A stretch of 64,000 nucleotides of DNA from NCBI GenBank assembly GCA_963576785.1, contig OY756142.1:1612001-1676000 (forward strand), read 5' to 3'. A program made the translations under genes and the position numbers. The notes beneath the pieces were generated by a model. That model ran no database searches. It was not told where the DNA came from and worked only from the letters and a program-made list of their open reading frames with translations. Shown piece by piece: positions 24,081 through 34,385 of the stretch (the stretch's first letter is position 1; each line of letters opens with the position of its first letter). This stretch comes from Chlorophyllum brunneum (taxonomy: Eukaryota > Basidiomycota > Agaricomycetes > Agaricales > Agaricaceae).

Positions 24081-24987
24081 TTACATACTGGACAGAAGGA
24101 GAATGTGGTGGGGGTTAGGTCTTGGCCTCAGCTTATGTGCTGTGCCAGTATTATAGGGCCTAATTTATGACTATCTGGAAAGCTTTCCAAGAAAAAGAGA
24201 GCAAAAAGGAAGGATCAGAAGATATTTTCTAAGGAGTTGAACTTAGAATGCAAGTAGATAAGAACTGACAAAGCCAATATTCTGATTGAGGAATATCTAA
24301 GTTTATATACAAACAGTTTGGATAATTAAAGAACAAATTGGGAAATAAATAGAAGGTAGAAAGAGTAGTAAATAAATTAGAACATTGAAGAAAATAGTAC
24401 AGAAACTATATAAATATTGAACAAGTATCTTTGAAAGAATATACAAGGTACAGGACATGAATTAGGTAGGTTTAAGAATGGCTTGGGAACATCACATATT
24501 GTGTTGGTCATAAGTGACCATATGTTGGTAGTCATCTGTCCAGAAAGACAGGATAGAAAGAGAACCCACTAGAATATACTGGCAGATAAGTTGAGCAGAT
24601 GTTAGGATGGATCAAATAAGGAAATACAGAACTTTCTGAAAGTGTGAAAACAATAAATTGGATTCAGATGTAATAATATTTCTCTCTTAAGGCCGGGCCC
24701 ACAAGGACTGCAATGAAAATGGCTCAAAAATGGTATAAGTACTCAGAAAACTGTCATGAGGCTGACTTGGGACCTGTTAAAGAGACAGTAATAGAATTGG
24801 TTGGTAACTTGTAATTAAAATACAATAATAATACTCTGTTGCTCAGAATATGATTTTGTGGGGAGAATATTCAGAGAAGGAAGTATATGTAATAATATTT
24901 TGAAGGATAGAGAATATGGATATCAGATCTTGTAAACTGAGTATAGCTAAACCTTGTAGATGCTTGTTAAGCCTTTAGAATACATAG
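24081..24987. other. AT-rich, CpG-free unidentified sequence
   Basis: About 900 bp with no recognisable gene. Bases 24001-24660 contain no CG dinucleotide at all. It is probably decayed transposon DNA, but I could not align it to the other copies by eye. Confidence 0.4.
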
Positions 24988-26370
24988 TTTTTTTTTTTTT
25001 AAGTCAACAATTTATATAGTAGTGCTTGAATGCAGTCTACATATACATATTTACAAATGGTATAAGTACTAGTGTTCAGAGAAGAAAGAGAAAAACCCTT
25101 GCAAAACTTGACATCATCTAGACTGTAGACTAGAGTGTTCTTTGGTATTTAATTATTGTTTATTAATTTCAGCTAGAGAAAGAGAGAGAAAGAGAGAAAC
25201 AGATAAAAAGAAAAGTACTAAATCACAATCACAAAGGAAAAACAACAAACTGTATACTAGTATATGGAAGGGCACTGTCCAGATACTATAGAAATAATAG
25301 AAGAGAAGCAAGACTAACTAAAAAGATAGACAAGTAGGTAAGGGGAGAAAAGAGAAATAGATTTTGAAGTTCATAACCAAGAGTACAAGAAAAAAATAAA
25401 GAAGAAAGAACTTATATCAGAGTAGACCCAAACCTTTGATTAGGAGGACAGAGCAGACAAAAGGACTGAGCCCAATACTAAGGATAAAGTACTTTAGGTT
25501 CCAGAAAGAAGACAAAGGCCATTGGATTATGCCATAAGAAATTGGTAAAGTCCTTAATAGTTGAGATAAGATTATAGTGATTGAAGTAAGGGCAATGACA
25601 GAGGATGTGTGAGTGAGTCTAAACTAACTGGCTTCCATAGTAATGGCAGAAGAGATCTTCATTGGAGAAGAATCTCAGATGGTATTCCCTGATAGTGGTA
25701 TAATAGAGGATGGCATAACAGACCCTTGCAAAGAGGTAAGATAAGTCATCACACTCACAGATCCAAGAACCAGAGTTGAGATGTGATGATAAGACAAAAG
25801 TACACTGTTTGCTTGTATCTAAAGTTACTACTGCAGTAAGTAGCAAAGTTGAACATGCTATGCTATGTCTTGAGAGCTCATTCAGCTGATTTCATACAAA
25901 AGAAGTCAAGAGAATGAGGTACTCACTAGTCTCAACATTGGTTGGATCAGACAACTAACTAGTCATGTGTCTTGCATTGAATTCCAAATTTGTATTTAGA
26001 GGGGGTATGATAAAAAAAGACTGTAGTGCTCTAACTTGAAAAACCACACTCAAAGTATCTTAGTAGTGAGGATGGATGGCTGTTGGCATGAGTGGACTGA
26101 ACAGTTGAAGAGTTGTTCAGAAGCACAAATAGAATCAGTGAAAATGTGTATTTTTTCTACTAAGATATAGTTGAGTAAGTTCAGTACCTTCTTAATGCTG
26201 AGATATTGTACTACAAGTTTAGTATTGTATTGAAAGCAGTAGTGCCACCTCACCTTTTCATGATAGTGCTTCCTTTGTTGAGATATTTGATCATTGCTAC
26301 TACTGTGTGACTAGTAAGAAGGTTGGAGTTAGAATAAACCAAGCTATCAGTATCTATGATGATCTACTTT
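24988..26370 (-). mobile_element. LINE fragment G: 5'-truncated, heavily mutated
   Basis: It starts (3' end) with a T-run at 24988-25000 followed by the family 3' end. The 26253-26050 minus frame encodes a recognisable RNase H segment, HIFTDSICASEQL, equal to the HIHVFTDS region of the better LINE copies. The zinc-knuckle tail region is visible around 25600-25740. There are many stops and almost no CpG. The 5' boundary lies near 26370, where the opposite-strand LINE H begins. Confidence 0.75.
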
Positions 26371-26902
26371 GGAACTATCATTGACTCCCTCAATATATAT
26401 CTTATCACAAAGAAGTCCAAAGCTAGGGTTATGGCCACCTTGTAGAGTAAGCTGGGCCTCATGGTCTATACCTTGAAGGTCCTTAAAAGAAAAGTTTGAA
26501 GGTATTGTCACAGGTAATATCTTACTTCCAAAATCTAAATCATATGTTAAAATCATAGATATTCCCTTCATTACCCTCTATGGCCACATTCTAATCCAAT
26601 AAGACATAATCTCCAGTGTTAGGAGTTTAATCTACTCTGAAGCCATCCAGTTTGCTACTTTCCCAAGAGTCCAATATAATTTGAAAAAGTCTGACACTTA
26701 TATAGTATAGTTCAAGATTTGGGACTCCAAAGTAGGTTCTAATCTTGCCAAAGTCATTAACAAGTTCCTCAACATCTACAGTAGCATATATCATATCATA
26801 AAAGCTAATGCTACTCCTGAAGTACTATTCTGTACCAAGTATTGTTGATAGGGTCATCTAGTCCTCAGATACTGATCCTACCTTAACATGTATGCCCATT
26901 GC
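26371..26902 (+). mobile_element. LINE fragment H: part of ORF1, cut by gypsy-3
   Basis: Plus-strand remains of LINE ORF1, matching 35040-35610 of LINE A (for example the AKSKTRV-like and GKLGLMV-like regions) but full of stops and without CpG. It breaks off inside the zinc-knuckle region at 26902, exactly where the terminal TGTTATG of a minus-strand gypsy LTR begins. The continuation is not visible in this window. Confidence 0.7.
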
Positions 26903-27170
26903 TGTTATGACCTTAGTCTAGAACTCAGGTTGCAAGTCTTTGGATAAAGACAAGGAAGTAAAGAGGAGAGAAAGGGATAATATGATTGGTAAAGTATAAG
27001 AAATACATCAAGTATTACTATATTTTATATACTAGTAGTGATTGCTAAGAATAAGGGAATGGAGTAATAAAGTTATAGAAAATGAGTAAAACAAGTCAGA
27101 AAGAGTATAGCTTTAAGAAATGAAACAGGAAATGAAATGGATACAGTAAAATGATAACTATGAGGTAATG
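26903..27170 (-). mobile_element. Gypsy-3, distal part of its 3' LTR
   Basis: Reverse complement of the gypsy LTR: it begins TGTTATGACC (the LTR end on minus) and carries the reversed TATA and transcript-start regions. The rest of this LTR is at 40424-40465, about 13 kb away, because LINE A is inserted here. Joined, the LTR is about 310 bp, close to the 306 bp of gypsy-2. Confidence 0.8.
27158..27170. repeat. Left target-site duplication of LINE A (13 bp)
   Basis: CTATGAGGTAATG occurs here and again at 40411-40423 directly after the poly-A tail of LINE A. This is the signature of target-primed reverse transcription into the gypsy-3 LTR. Confidence 0.9.
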
Positions 27171-27253
27171 CATCCCTTCTTTGACTCGTACCACCACTAT
27201 CGATTTGCAAAACTCGATTATATGGTACAAGTCTACAGTACAAAGGATATTTC

Positions 27254-27929
27254 ATGCCTGCACTACGTTCTAATCTCTCTCCGAGAGAGCCTTTGCCTGA
27301 CGGCGATGGGGGAAATCTTCGGGAACGCAACATGTGTTCTAGCCCCCTCCATCTTTGTGGCCTCTACGGCTTTGTCCCCTCCAGGCATCCTATTCCCTAG
27401 GATGCCAATTGCTTCTGGGCCCTTCGTTCCCACTGATCAGGCCTACAGCAACACGATTCCCCCGTCGGTCCTCAGCAGAAGATCGACCACACCTCCAATG
27501 TCCACAATGTCCCTCTCTGGCGATGGAGAGAAAACAGTCCATCGAGCTTCTAAACAGATAAGGCCAGATGGCGACTAGTATTACACAGGAAAAGACTGGG
27601 CAGACCAGGTCGAGGAAGAGTTGGAACCCAAAGTCCAACACGAAGACGAGAAGCGAGAGGATGCTCCTGAAGAATTTTATGATGATGCAGTAAGGGAAGT
27701 GGGCAAGATCTCAGAGTGGGTCAAAGCTTGCAGTACCTTCAACATGAGTGGCAACGAAGGCCTTGCTTTTGGACGGGCCTTTACGGAACTAACGGGGACC
27801 TTGATGAAAGTGGAATGGCTCAAGGTTGCCGTCGACAAGAAGAAGAATAACCTCCATGGTTGGTTGGAGGTCAATTTCAGTAAGATCATTGTCTGCGCTG
27901 AGGAAACCCCCCAGCCGAACGTTCCTCCC
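27254..27929 (+). pseudogene. LINE A ORF1, N-terminal part, frameshifted and interrupted
   Basis: ORF1 begins MPALRSNLSPREPLPDGDG, equal to MPALHSNLSPREPMPDGDG in LINE C. One extra G in the G-run near 27308 relative to LINE C shifts the frame. The later part (EFYDDAVREVGKISEWVKAC, FNMSGNEGLAFG) is in another frame. ORF1 of such elements encodes an RNA-binding, gag-like protein that packages the LINE RNA. The reading stops at 27929 where the gypsy-1 LTR begins. Confidence 0.8.
27925..27929. repeat. Left target-site duplication of gypsy-1 (CTCCC)
   Basis: CTCCC precedes the 5' LTR and is repeated at 34381-34385 after the 3' LTR. This is the 5-bp duplication expected from a gypsy integrase. Confidence 0.9.
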
Positions 27930-28223
27930 TGTTACAAACTATAGATAGACCATTCATCCCTATCTTGTGCCCGTCACCTCGTGTACCCTCATACTTGTTT
28001 CACTTCTCATTTCACTCCCTGTTTCACCCCTAGAGGCTATGCCTCCTACCTGACTCATTTACTCCTCTCCCTTATTATTAGCCATTACCACTAGTATATA
28101 AAGTGTAGTAATACTTGATGTATTCCTTACACTTTACCAATCGTATCATCCCTTCTTCCTTTCTCTACTTCCTTTCCTTTATCCAAAGGCTTGCAACCTG
28201 AGTCAGAGACTAAGGTCATAACA
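27930..28223 (+). repeat. Gypsy-1 5' LTR with promoter
   Basis: Starts TGTTAC and ends TAACA. A TATATAAAG box lies at 28095-28103. The sequence ACACTTTACCAA at 28129-28140, about 34 bp downstream of the box start, falls where transcription should begin and is the reverse complement of the primer site just after the LTR. Confidence 0.9.
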
Positions 28224-28224
28224 T

Positions 28225-28236
28225 TTGGTAAAGTGT
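28225..28236 (+). promoter_or_regulatory. Self-priming primer-binding site of gypsy-1
   Basis: TTGGTAAAGTGT starts one base after the LTR end. Instead of matching a tRNA 3' end that I recognise, it is exactly complementary over 12 bases to ACACTTTACCAA (28129-28140) at the predicted 5' end of the element RNA. This is the arrangement of Tf1/sushi-type elements, in which the folded-back RNA end primes minus-strand synthesis. Confidence 0.75.
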
Positions 28237-28316
28237 CATTCAACTCACCTTGCAAGAGAGGTGCCACTATTCATAGCTAGGCTTGGAACAATAGCCTCCA
28301 ACCAGGACGACAGTAT

Positions 28317-29562
28317 ATGAGCAGCAGTAGCTCATCGAGAACACCGAGAAGACACAGAGCTCCAAGACCAACAGACATCCAGGGTTCACCCATTGCAACA
28401 GGATCCAAACGATCAACAGAATCAGAAATCCCTGAAGGCCTTAAACGGCAGAAATCCGAACACAGCATAGATGAGAATACAGCTCTATTTGAAACCGAAT
28501 TCGACATAGAAGTCGCCGAGAACACATCCAATATAAATATCGCCAAGACCTACGAGAAAGAATCTGAACATAGCACAGACAAGAAACTAGCCCCATCTGA
28601 AGAAGAAATCGACACAGAAGTCACCGACGCCACAGCCGATATAGAAATCGCCGAGACCCATGGAAACGAACACAGCAAACCAGAGACAGAACCAGAAATA
28701 ACAGAAGAAGTCAACATCCCAAAAAACCTCGCCCCAGAACCAGGATATTTCAATGGAGATAGAACCAGATTTGATGATTGGTGGAGAGCCATATCCTTGT
28801 GGTTGATGTTCAACAAAATAGACGAAGAAGAACAGAAGATAGTAGCAATTTTGGCACGAATGAAAGGGGGGCTAGCAGGCCCTTATGCCAACATGCAGCT
28901 ACAAGCTATCCAGAACAAGAAAACACCAGATTGGAATGACTTTACAAAAGAAGTAGAGGCCACATTTTCCTTGGGAAACAGGAAAGCTATAGCAGAAGGA
29001 GAAATCGAGACGTTCAAACAAGGGAAGAAGAACACGGCAGATTTCTTAATTGAATTCGAGGCATTGAAAGCCCAAGAGGGGACAGACGATACCCATGCAA
29101 TATTCCTCCTCAAATGCCATACCAGAGCAGACATCATCCGAACCATAGTAGGCTACCCAATAACCTCCGTTCCAATGACATACACCAAATGGAAAACTAC
29201 AATCCTCGCAGTAGAACAAGGGTATGAAGCAACGGACATCACCCAAGGAGATGTCAGAACCACCACCGGAGTTACTTATGGAGGTAGAGGACAACCCATG
29301 GAGATAGGAAGACAAAGGGCAGATACTGATCAAAATGGAAAACCGAGGTGCTACAACTGCAACCTCTATGGGCATATCGCCAAATACTGCAGGAAGAAGA
29401 CAAAAGTTCACATACACCAAGATAACGTGTTACAATTGTGGCAAACAGGGCCGCATCTCGAGGAACTGCCAGGTGCCCAAGAAAGCGCATATCAGAGAAA
29501 TCAACGAGGACAATGAACAGGAAATGGAGGAGAAAGAGGATTTTGTCGAAGGCTCCGAGTAG
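28317..29562 (+). pseudogene. Gypsy-1 gag, frameshifted between its two zinc knuckles
   Basis: Starts ATG at 28317 and reads 399 codons to 29516. Residues 47-82 and 83-118 are two related acidic 36-residue units (both start SEHS). A retrotransposon gag domain follows (PKNLAPEPGYFNGDRTRFDD, then the capsid-like helical region ending near EQGYEATD). The first knuckle CYNCNLYGHIAKYC fits C-x2-C-x4-H-x4-C. The second knuckle is read only in the next frame (29335-29562, CYNCGKQGRISRNC), where Arg stands at the His position. So an indel lies between the knuckles, and the copy encodes a truncated gag. Confidence 0.85.
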
Positions 29563-29639
29563 GCGCAAACCTATGAGCCAATAAACCTAGAGTTTCTGTT
29601 TTATCTCACAATAGACGATACGTAATCCCCCAGAAATGA

Positions 29640-32600
29640 AACTCTACGCACAAACTTCTCCTCAACTCTACAATCCAGACAAGAAAAGGACGCAGACCAA
29701 TTACAACCCTTGTAGACTCCGGATGCACCCACACGTGCATAGCACAATGAACGATAGACGAAGAACAAATCCCAACTAAACCCCTGGAAACCCCGATCAG
29801 AGTAATCAATGCCGATGGAACAGAAAATAAAAAAGGAGAGATAACAGACAAGGCACAACTGGTATTAAACAACGGCAACCATACAGAACAAATCGATGCT
29901 CTAGTAACACAATTGGAAAGCGCAGACTTATACCTCGGACACGACTGGCTGGTCAAGCATAACCCGGAAATCGATTGGAACAATCATGTCATATGATTCA
30001 CCAGATGCTCAGATGATTGCAAAATATCACATAGCGACATACGGTTCAACGAGAGAATACGGACAGTCAAGGAACACATTGAAGAGAAAAAGGTGGACTG
30101 GATGAACAATGAAGATCTACCACCATACCTCCGACAATACACCCACCTATTCAATAAGAAAAACTTCAATAAACTACCCGAGCACATGGTATGGGACCAC
30201 AAGATAAACCTGTCTAAAGATGCACCCCCAGTACTACAGTCCAAGGTCTACCCAATGACAATAATGGAGAAATAGGAACTACAGAAGTTCCTTGACAAGA
30301 ACCTTGCCTCAGGACAAATCAGACCATCACAATCCCCCTACGCCACCCCATGTTTCTTTATACCAAAAAAGGACGGAACAAAACACCTGGTACAGGATTA
30401 CAAAAAGCTGAATGAACACACCATCAAGGATAAGACGCCATTGCCACTCATAGGTGAAGTCCTAGACCGGTTAAAGGACGCGAAGGTGTTCAACAAGCTC
30501 GATATCATTTGGGGATACAACAACGTCAGGATCAGAGAAGAGGATGAATGGAAAGCAGTGTTTGTAACAAACAGCGGATTATTCGAACCTACGGTCATGT
30601 TCTTTGGGATAAGCAATTCACCGGCGACCTTTCAGAGGATGATGAACATGGTATTTCGGGAGATGTTACATGAGGGCACGCTCGTCAACTACATGGACGA
30701 TTTTGTCATTCCAGGAACCACTCAGGAAGAACTCGAGGAAAGAACAACACGGTTCTTAGACATTGCAGCCAGACACCAGCTTTACTTCAAGCGATCAAAA
30801 TGTGTGTTTGATGCGAAGGAAATACCCATACTAGACTTTATAGTGGGACAAGGCAGTATTAAAATGGAAGAAGAGAAGGTGAAAGCAGTAAGAGAATGGC
30901 CAACACCCAAATCCGTGAAAGACGTCGAAAAATTCCTGGGTTTTGCAAACTTCTACCGACGATTCATACAAGACTTCAGTAACATAGCAACACCCCTACA
31001 CGAGCTGAAGAAGAAAGATGTGCAATGGTCATGGTCAGAACGACAATAACAGGCGTTTGAGAAGATCAAGGAAAAGATCACGAGCAAACCAGTACTAGCA
31101 ATGCCCCAAGACAAAGGACAATACAGAGTAGAAGTGGATATGTCGGGATACGGAGTAGGAGCGGTATTATCACAAAACCAGAACAACCAGTGGCACCCAA
31201 TTGCCTTTCACTCGAGAACAATGACACCGGCAGAACAAAACTATCAAATCTACGACAAAGAACTACTAGCAATCCGAGAAGCGATCAAAACATGGAGACA
31301 ATACCTACTTGATGCCGACAAACCATTCGAGATATGGATGGACCACAAGAACTTAGAATACTTCAGAAAACCGCAACAACTCACAGGATGACAGGCAAGA
31401 TGGCAACTGGAATTACAGGAATATTGCTATATACTAAAACACATACCTGGGAAAATGAACACGAAAGCAGATGTGCTATCAAGACTAGCAAAAATGGACA
31501 CAACCAGAGACAACACAAACATCACACTATTACCCGACCACCTATTCGATAACACTATCACCGAGATCAGACAAATTTGGGAAATATCGGGAGAAGAAGA
31601 CCTGAAACACCGATTACGAAAGGAGCAAAGAAGAGAAACACAATGGCTGAGAGAAAAGGAGAAACGACCAGAGGAGATATGGGAAACTGATGGTTTACCT
31701 ATGTTTGAAGGAAGAATATATGTACTACCAAACACCGAATTACGCCAAGAAATACTCCAACAACACCATGACTAAACGGACGTAGGACACCTGGGACAGC
31801 ACAGAATGATCGAACTCCTCAAAAGGACATATTGGTGGCCACAAATGCGCAATGATGTTAAACGATACATCAAGGGATGCGACACATGTCAGCGAAACAA
31901 AATACTCCGGACATGACCTACCACACATCTCCATCCACTACCGATACCCACCGGACCATGGGAAGAAATATCAATCGACATGATAGGACCACTACCAGAA
32001 TCAGACAGATATGATGCAATACTTGTCATCGTTGATCGTTTCAGCAAAATGATCAGACTATGCGCAGTTAACACCACCCTATTATCCGAAGAGTCAGGAG
32101 ATATTTATCATGACGACATATGGAGACAACATGGGATACCCTGCAGGATCATCAGTGACAGAGGCCCACAATTCGCATCAAAGTTCATGGCAGAACTCTA
32201 CAGAGCAACCAGCACCCAACATAACCTATCCACGGCATACTATCCACAAACAGATGGACAAATGGAGCGCATCAACCAGGAGGTCGAGGCATACCTCAGA
32301 AACGTAATCAATCATGTGCAGAACAACTGGAAGAAATGGCTCAGCACAGCAGAATTCCAGTATAACAATAAAATACATAGCGCCACAGGACATTCACCAT
32401 TCCAGATAGTATACGGACGACATCCATGGAAAGGGGATATCTCAAACACAGTCAAGGCACCTGTGATCACGGAGCGAATACAGGAGCTACAGGACATACG
32501 CCAAGAAACGATCAAAATGCTACAACAGAACCAAATGCAAATGGAGAAACGGAACAGCACAAAACCGGAACATGAGTACAGGGCAGGAGACCAAGTTTGG

Positions 32601-33044
32601 CTTGAAGCAGATAATATTAGGACAATAAGGCCGACAAAAAAACTTGATCACAGGAGATACGGACCATTCTGGGTAAAAGAGAAAATAGGTGAAACAAGCT
32701 ACCGACTGGAGCTACCTGAAACATGGGCAATACACAATGTGTTCAACAGCAGACTCCTCTCCTCCTATCACAAACCCGAGTATGACAGCCAGCGTACTCC
32801 ACCACCACCAATCCCCGAGATAATCAATAATGAGGAACACTACGAGGTAGATGAAGTCCGAGGACACCGCACAAAAGGAAAACGAAAACAATACCTAATA
32901 CACTGGAAAGGATATACGTCCGAAGAAGATACATGGGAAGATGAAGCAAATCTGGAAAACGCCAAGGAAGCAGTACAAGAGTTTATGAGCAAGATTTCGA
33001 GGATGAAACCTATAAAAAGGGGAGGTAAAAAGCAGCAATTATGA
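29640..33044 (+). pseudogene. Gypsy-1 pol: protease, RT, RNase H, integrase, chromodomain
   Basis: One frame throughout, broken by in-frame stops including those at about 29998, 30276, 31050, 31392, 31776 and 31914. The protease shows the active-site TTLVDSGCTHTC and then LYLGHDWLVKHNPEIDW. RT (about 30280-31000) includes VQDYKKLNEHTIKDK, FNKLDIIWGYNNVRI and the catalytic NYMDDFVI. RNase H follows (YRVEVDMSGYGVGAVLSQ, FHSRTMTPAEQNYQIYDKE). Integrase has the HHCC zinc region (HLGQHRMIELL, CDTCQRNK) and a DDE core (SIDMIGPLPESDRYD, ISDRGPQFASKF, STAYYPQTDGQMERINQ). A chromodomain ends the protein (32841-32985: YEVDEVRGHRTKGK, YLIHWKGYTSEEDTWE), marking the chromovirus group, which may steer integration to heterochromatin. 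Confidence 0.9.
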
Positions 33045-33141
33045 ACAACAAACCTTGCATTCCAAGCAACCACTACACTCAACACATCACTCGCTGTATC
33101 CACTTTACCCTCGACTTTGCCAACTATCTTCATAACACACC

Positions 33142-33549
33142 ATGCCCGCCGAACGCCAACTTACTCCATACCCCTACCTCAAAGAATTCGATGAACTCGT
33201 CCCAGAAAGAACCAGCCACGAGGAGCTCATGGAAGGAGAAACCCTAGTCGACACCATGATACTATTGGGTGCAGCAATGAAAGCAACCCAAGAAGGTGCA
33301 TCTAAAATAATGGATATCCTATCCGACGCCACTCCAAGACTCAATCAGTTTATTATCGACAAAGGAAGGAGAGACCAATTGGAGAGACACCTATACAAAA
33401 TCAACGATGACCTGCAACTTATTGTCATCTCCAATATGCGAACTCGGATGCATAGCATCCTCGTAGCCCTAGCCGAACGACTCAATACGTATGAGTCAGG
33501 GAGTACAGACAACCTCTCCCCACCATATCGTCAACCAACTACTTGTTAG
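33142..33549 (+). CDS. Gypsy-1 accessory ORF3, 135 aa, unknown function
   Basis: Intact ATG-to-stop ORF of 135 codons starting 97 bp after the pol stop. It begins MPAERQLTPYP. It is helical and charged with no membrane segment, signal peptide or zinc motif. A homologous ORF of exactly the same length lies in gypsy-3 (41380-40973, minus) despite heavy divergence. Shared positions include the TP near the N-terminus, a central Leu/Lys-rich helix and ERLN near the end. No known retroelement domain is recognised; it is not an obvious env. Confidence 0.7.
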   Translation: MPAERQLTPYPYLKEFDELVPERTSHEELMEGETLVDTMILLGAAMKATQEGASKIMDILSDATPRLNQFIIDKGRRDQLERHLYKINDDLQLIVISNMRTRMHSILVALAERLNTYESGSTDNLSPPYRQPTTC

Positions 33550-33979
33550 TAACAACCTGTTCCCCATCCAACATCACATCTGTCATAAATGCAAACAAAA
33601 GACACAAGAAACAACAGCCGCCGACCAACTACTTCACCCCGACATCGAAGAAGAAGTGGCCCATCTACAAACCATCCTCACCACAGTAGTACCCCCCATC
33701 ACACCCATGACCTTCCACCCACTACAAGGATATAGCACACTGAAGTCGGAAGGCAAAAAGGACAACGAATACTAGAGGAGTATAGTGCACAAGCTCTTAG
33801 GCAATCACACCAACGATAACACCACATACAACAATCACACCCACTTCCTGTTTAAAGAAGGACCGCCTCATGCACCCCTCTGGATTGGCTTAAGACGTGT
33901 CGACAAAGCACCCCTCATCAGAGGAAACAAGAAGGACTTGGCCAGAGCTCTGGGAGCTGCCGTACCTATGAACGAGTAA
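33491..33979 (+). pseudogene. Gypsy-1 accessory ORF4, one in-frame stop
   Basis: A second extra ORF in another frame. It may start at ATG 33491, overlapping the ORF3 end by 59 bp. It reads to TAG at 33773-33775 and continues in frame to 33979. The homologous gypsy-3 ORF (40841-40509, minus) has Trp at the stop position, so TGG to TAG is the likely lesion. Shared features include EV-x2-HL-x3-IL, DN-x-Y, IVH-x-L, an LFK and a C-terminal K-x2-L-x2-AL. There is a possible Cys pair (CHKC) upstream. Function unknown. Confidence 0.6.
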
Positions 33980-34086
33980 ATTTGCATCGCGTTTTCCTGC
34001 CTTCCCTAAATTCCATATGCTTTATTTTATAAAGGACCTTTACAGTAATACGCATCATGAGGACATGAAGCTTGAAAAGGAGGTAT

Positions 34087-34380
34087 TGTTACAAACTATA
34101 GATAGACCGTTCATCCCTATCTTGCACCCGTCACCTCGTGTACCCTCATACTTGTTTCACTGCTCGTTTCACTCCCTGTTTCACCCCTAGAGGCTATGCC
34201 TCCTACCTGACTCATTTACTCCTCTCCCTTATTATTAGCCATCACCACTAGTATATAAAGTATAGTAATACTTGATGTATTCCTTACACTTTGCCAATCA
34301 TATCATCCCTTCTTCCTTTCTCTACTTCCTTTCCTTTATCCAAAGGCTTGCAACCTGAGTCAGAGACTAAGATCGTAACA
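34087..34380 (+). repeat. Gypsy-1 3' LTR
   Basis: 294 bp, same length as the 5' LTR, about 11 differences by eye. It is preceded by a purine-rich tract (GAAAAGGAGGTAT) that would prime plus-strand DNA. The transcript-start segment here reads ACACTTTGCCAA, one base different from the 5' LTR. Confidence 0.9.
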
Positions 34381-34385
34381 CTCCC
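34381..34385. repeat. Right target-site duplication of gypsy-1 (CTCCC)
   Basis: Direct repeat of 27925-27929. LINE A ORF1 resumes after it. Confidence 0.9.

Larger units (their letters stand above)
27171..27929 (+). mobile_element. LINE A (Tad1-like), 5' part
   Basis: 5' UTR and first part of ORF1 of the most complete LINE copy; it continues at 34386-40410 after the gypsy-1 insertion. The 5' end is set by the target-site duplication ending at 27170. Confidence 0.85.
27930..34380 (+). mobile_element. Gypsy-1: full-length Ty3/gypsy chromovirus inserted in LINE A
   Basis: A 6,451-bp element bounded by 294-bp LTRs (27930-28223 and 34087-34380) and a 5-bp duplication. Order: LTR, self-primer site, gag with zinc knuckles, protease, RT, RNase H, integrase, chromodomain, two extra ORFs, purine tract, LTR. 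The gag frame is shifted once and pol has several in-frame stops, so it is inactive. By eye the LTRs differ at about 11 of 294 positions, so the insertion is not recent, yet CpG is still common, unlike in gypsy-2 and gypsy-3. Confidence 0.95.

Noticed and set aside
33142..33979. Envelope-like gene in gypsy-1
   Set aside because: The location would suit env, but neither ORF3 nor ORF4 has a signal peptide or membrane segment.
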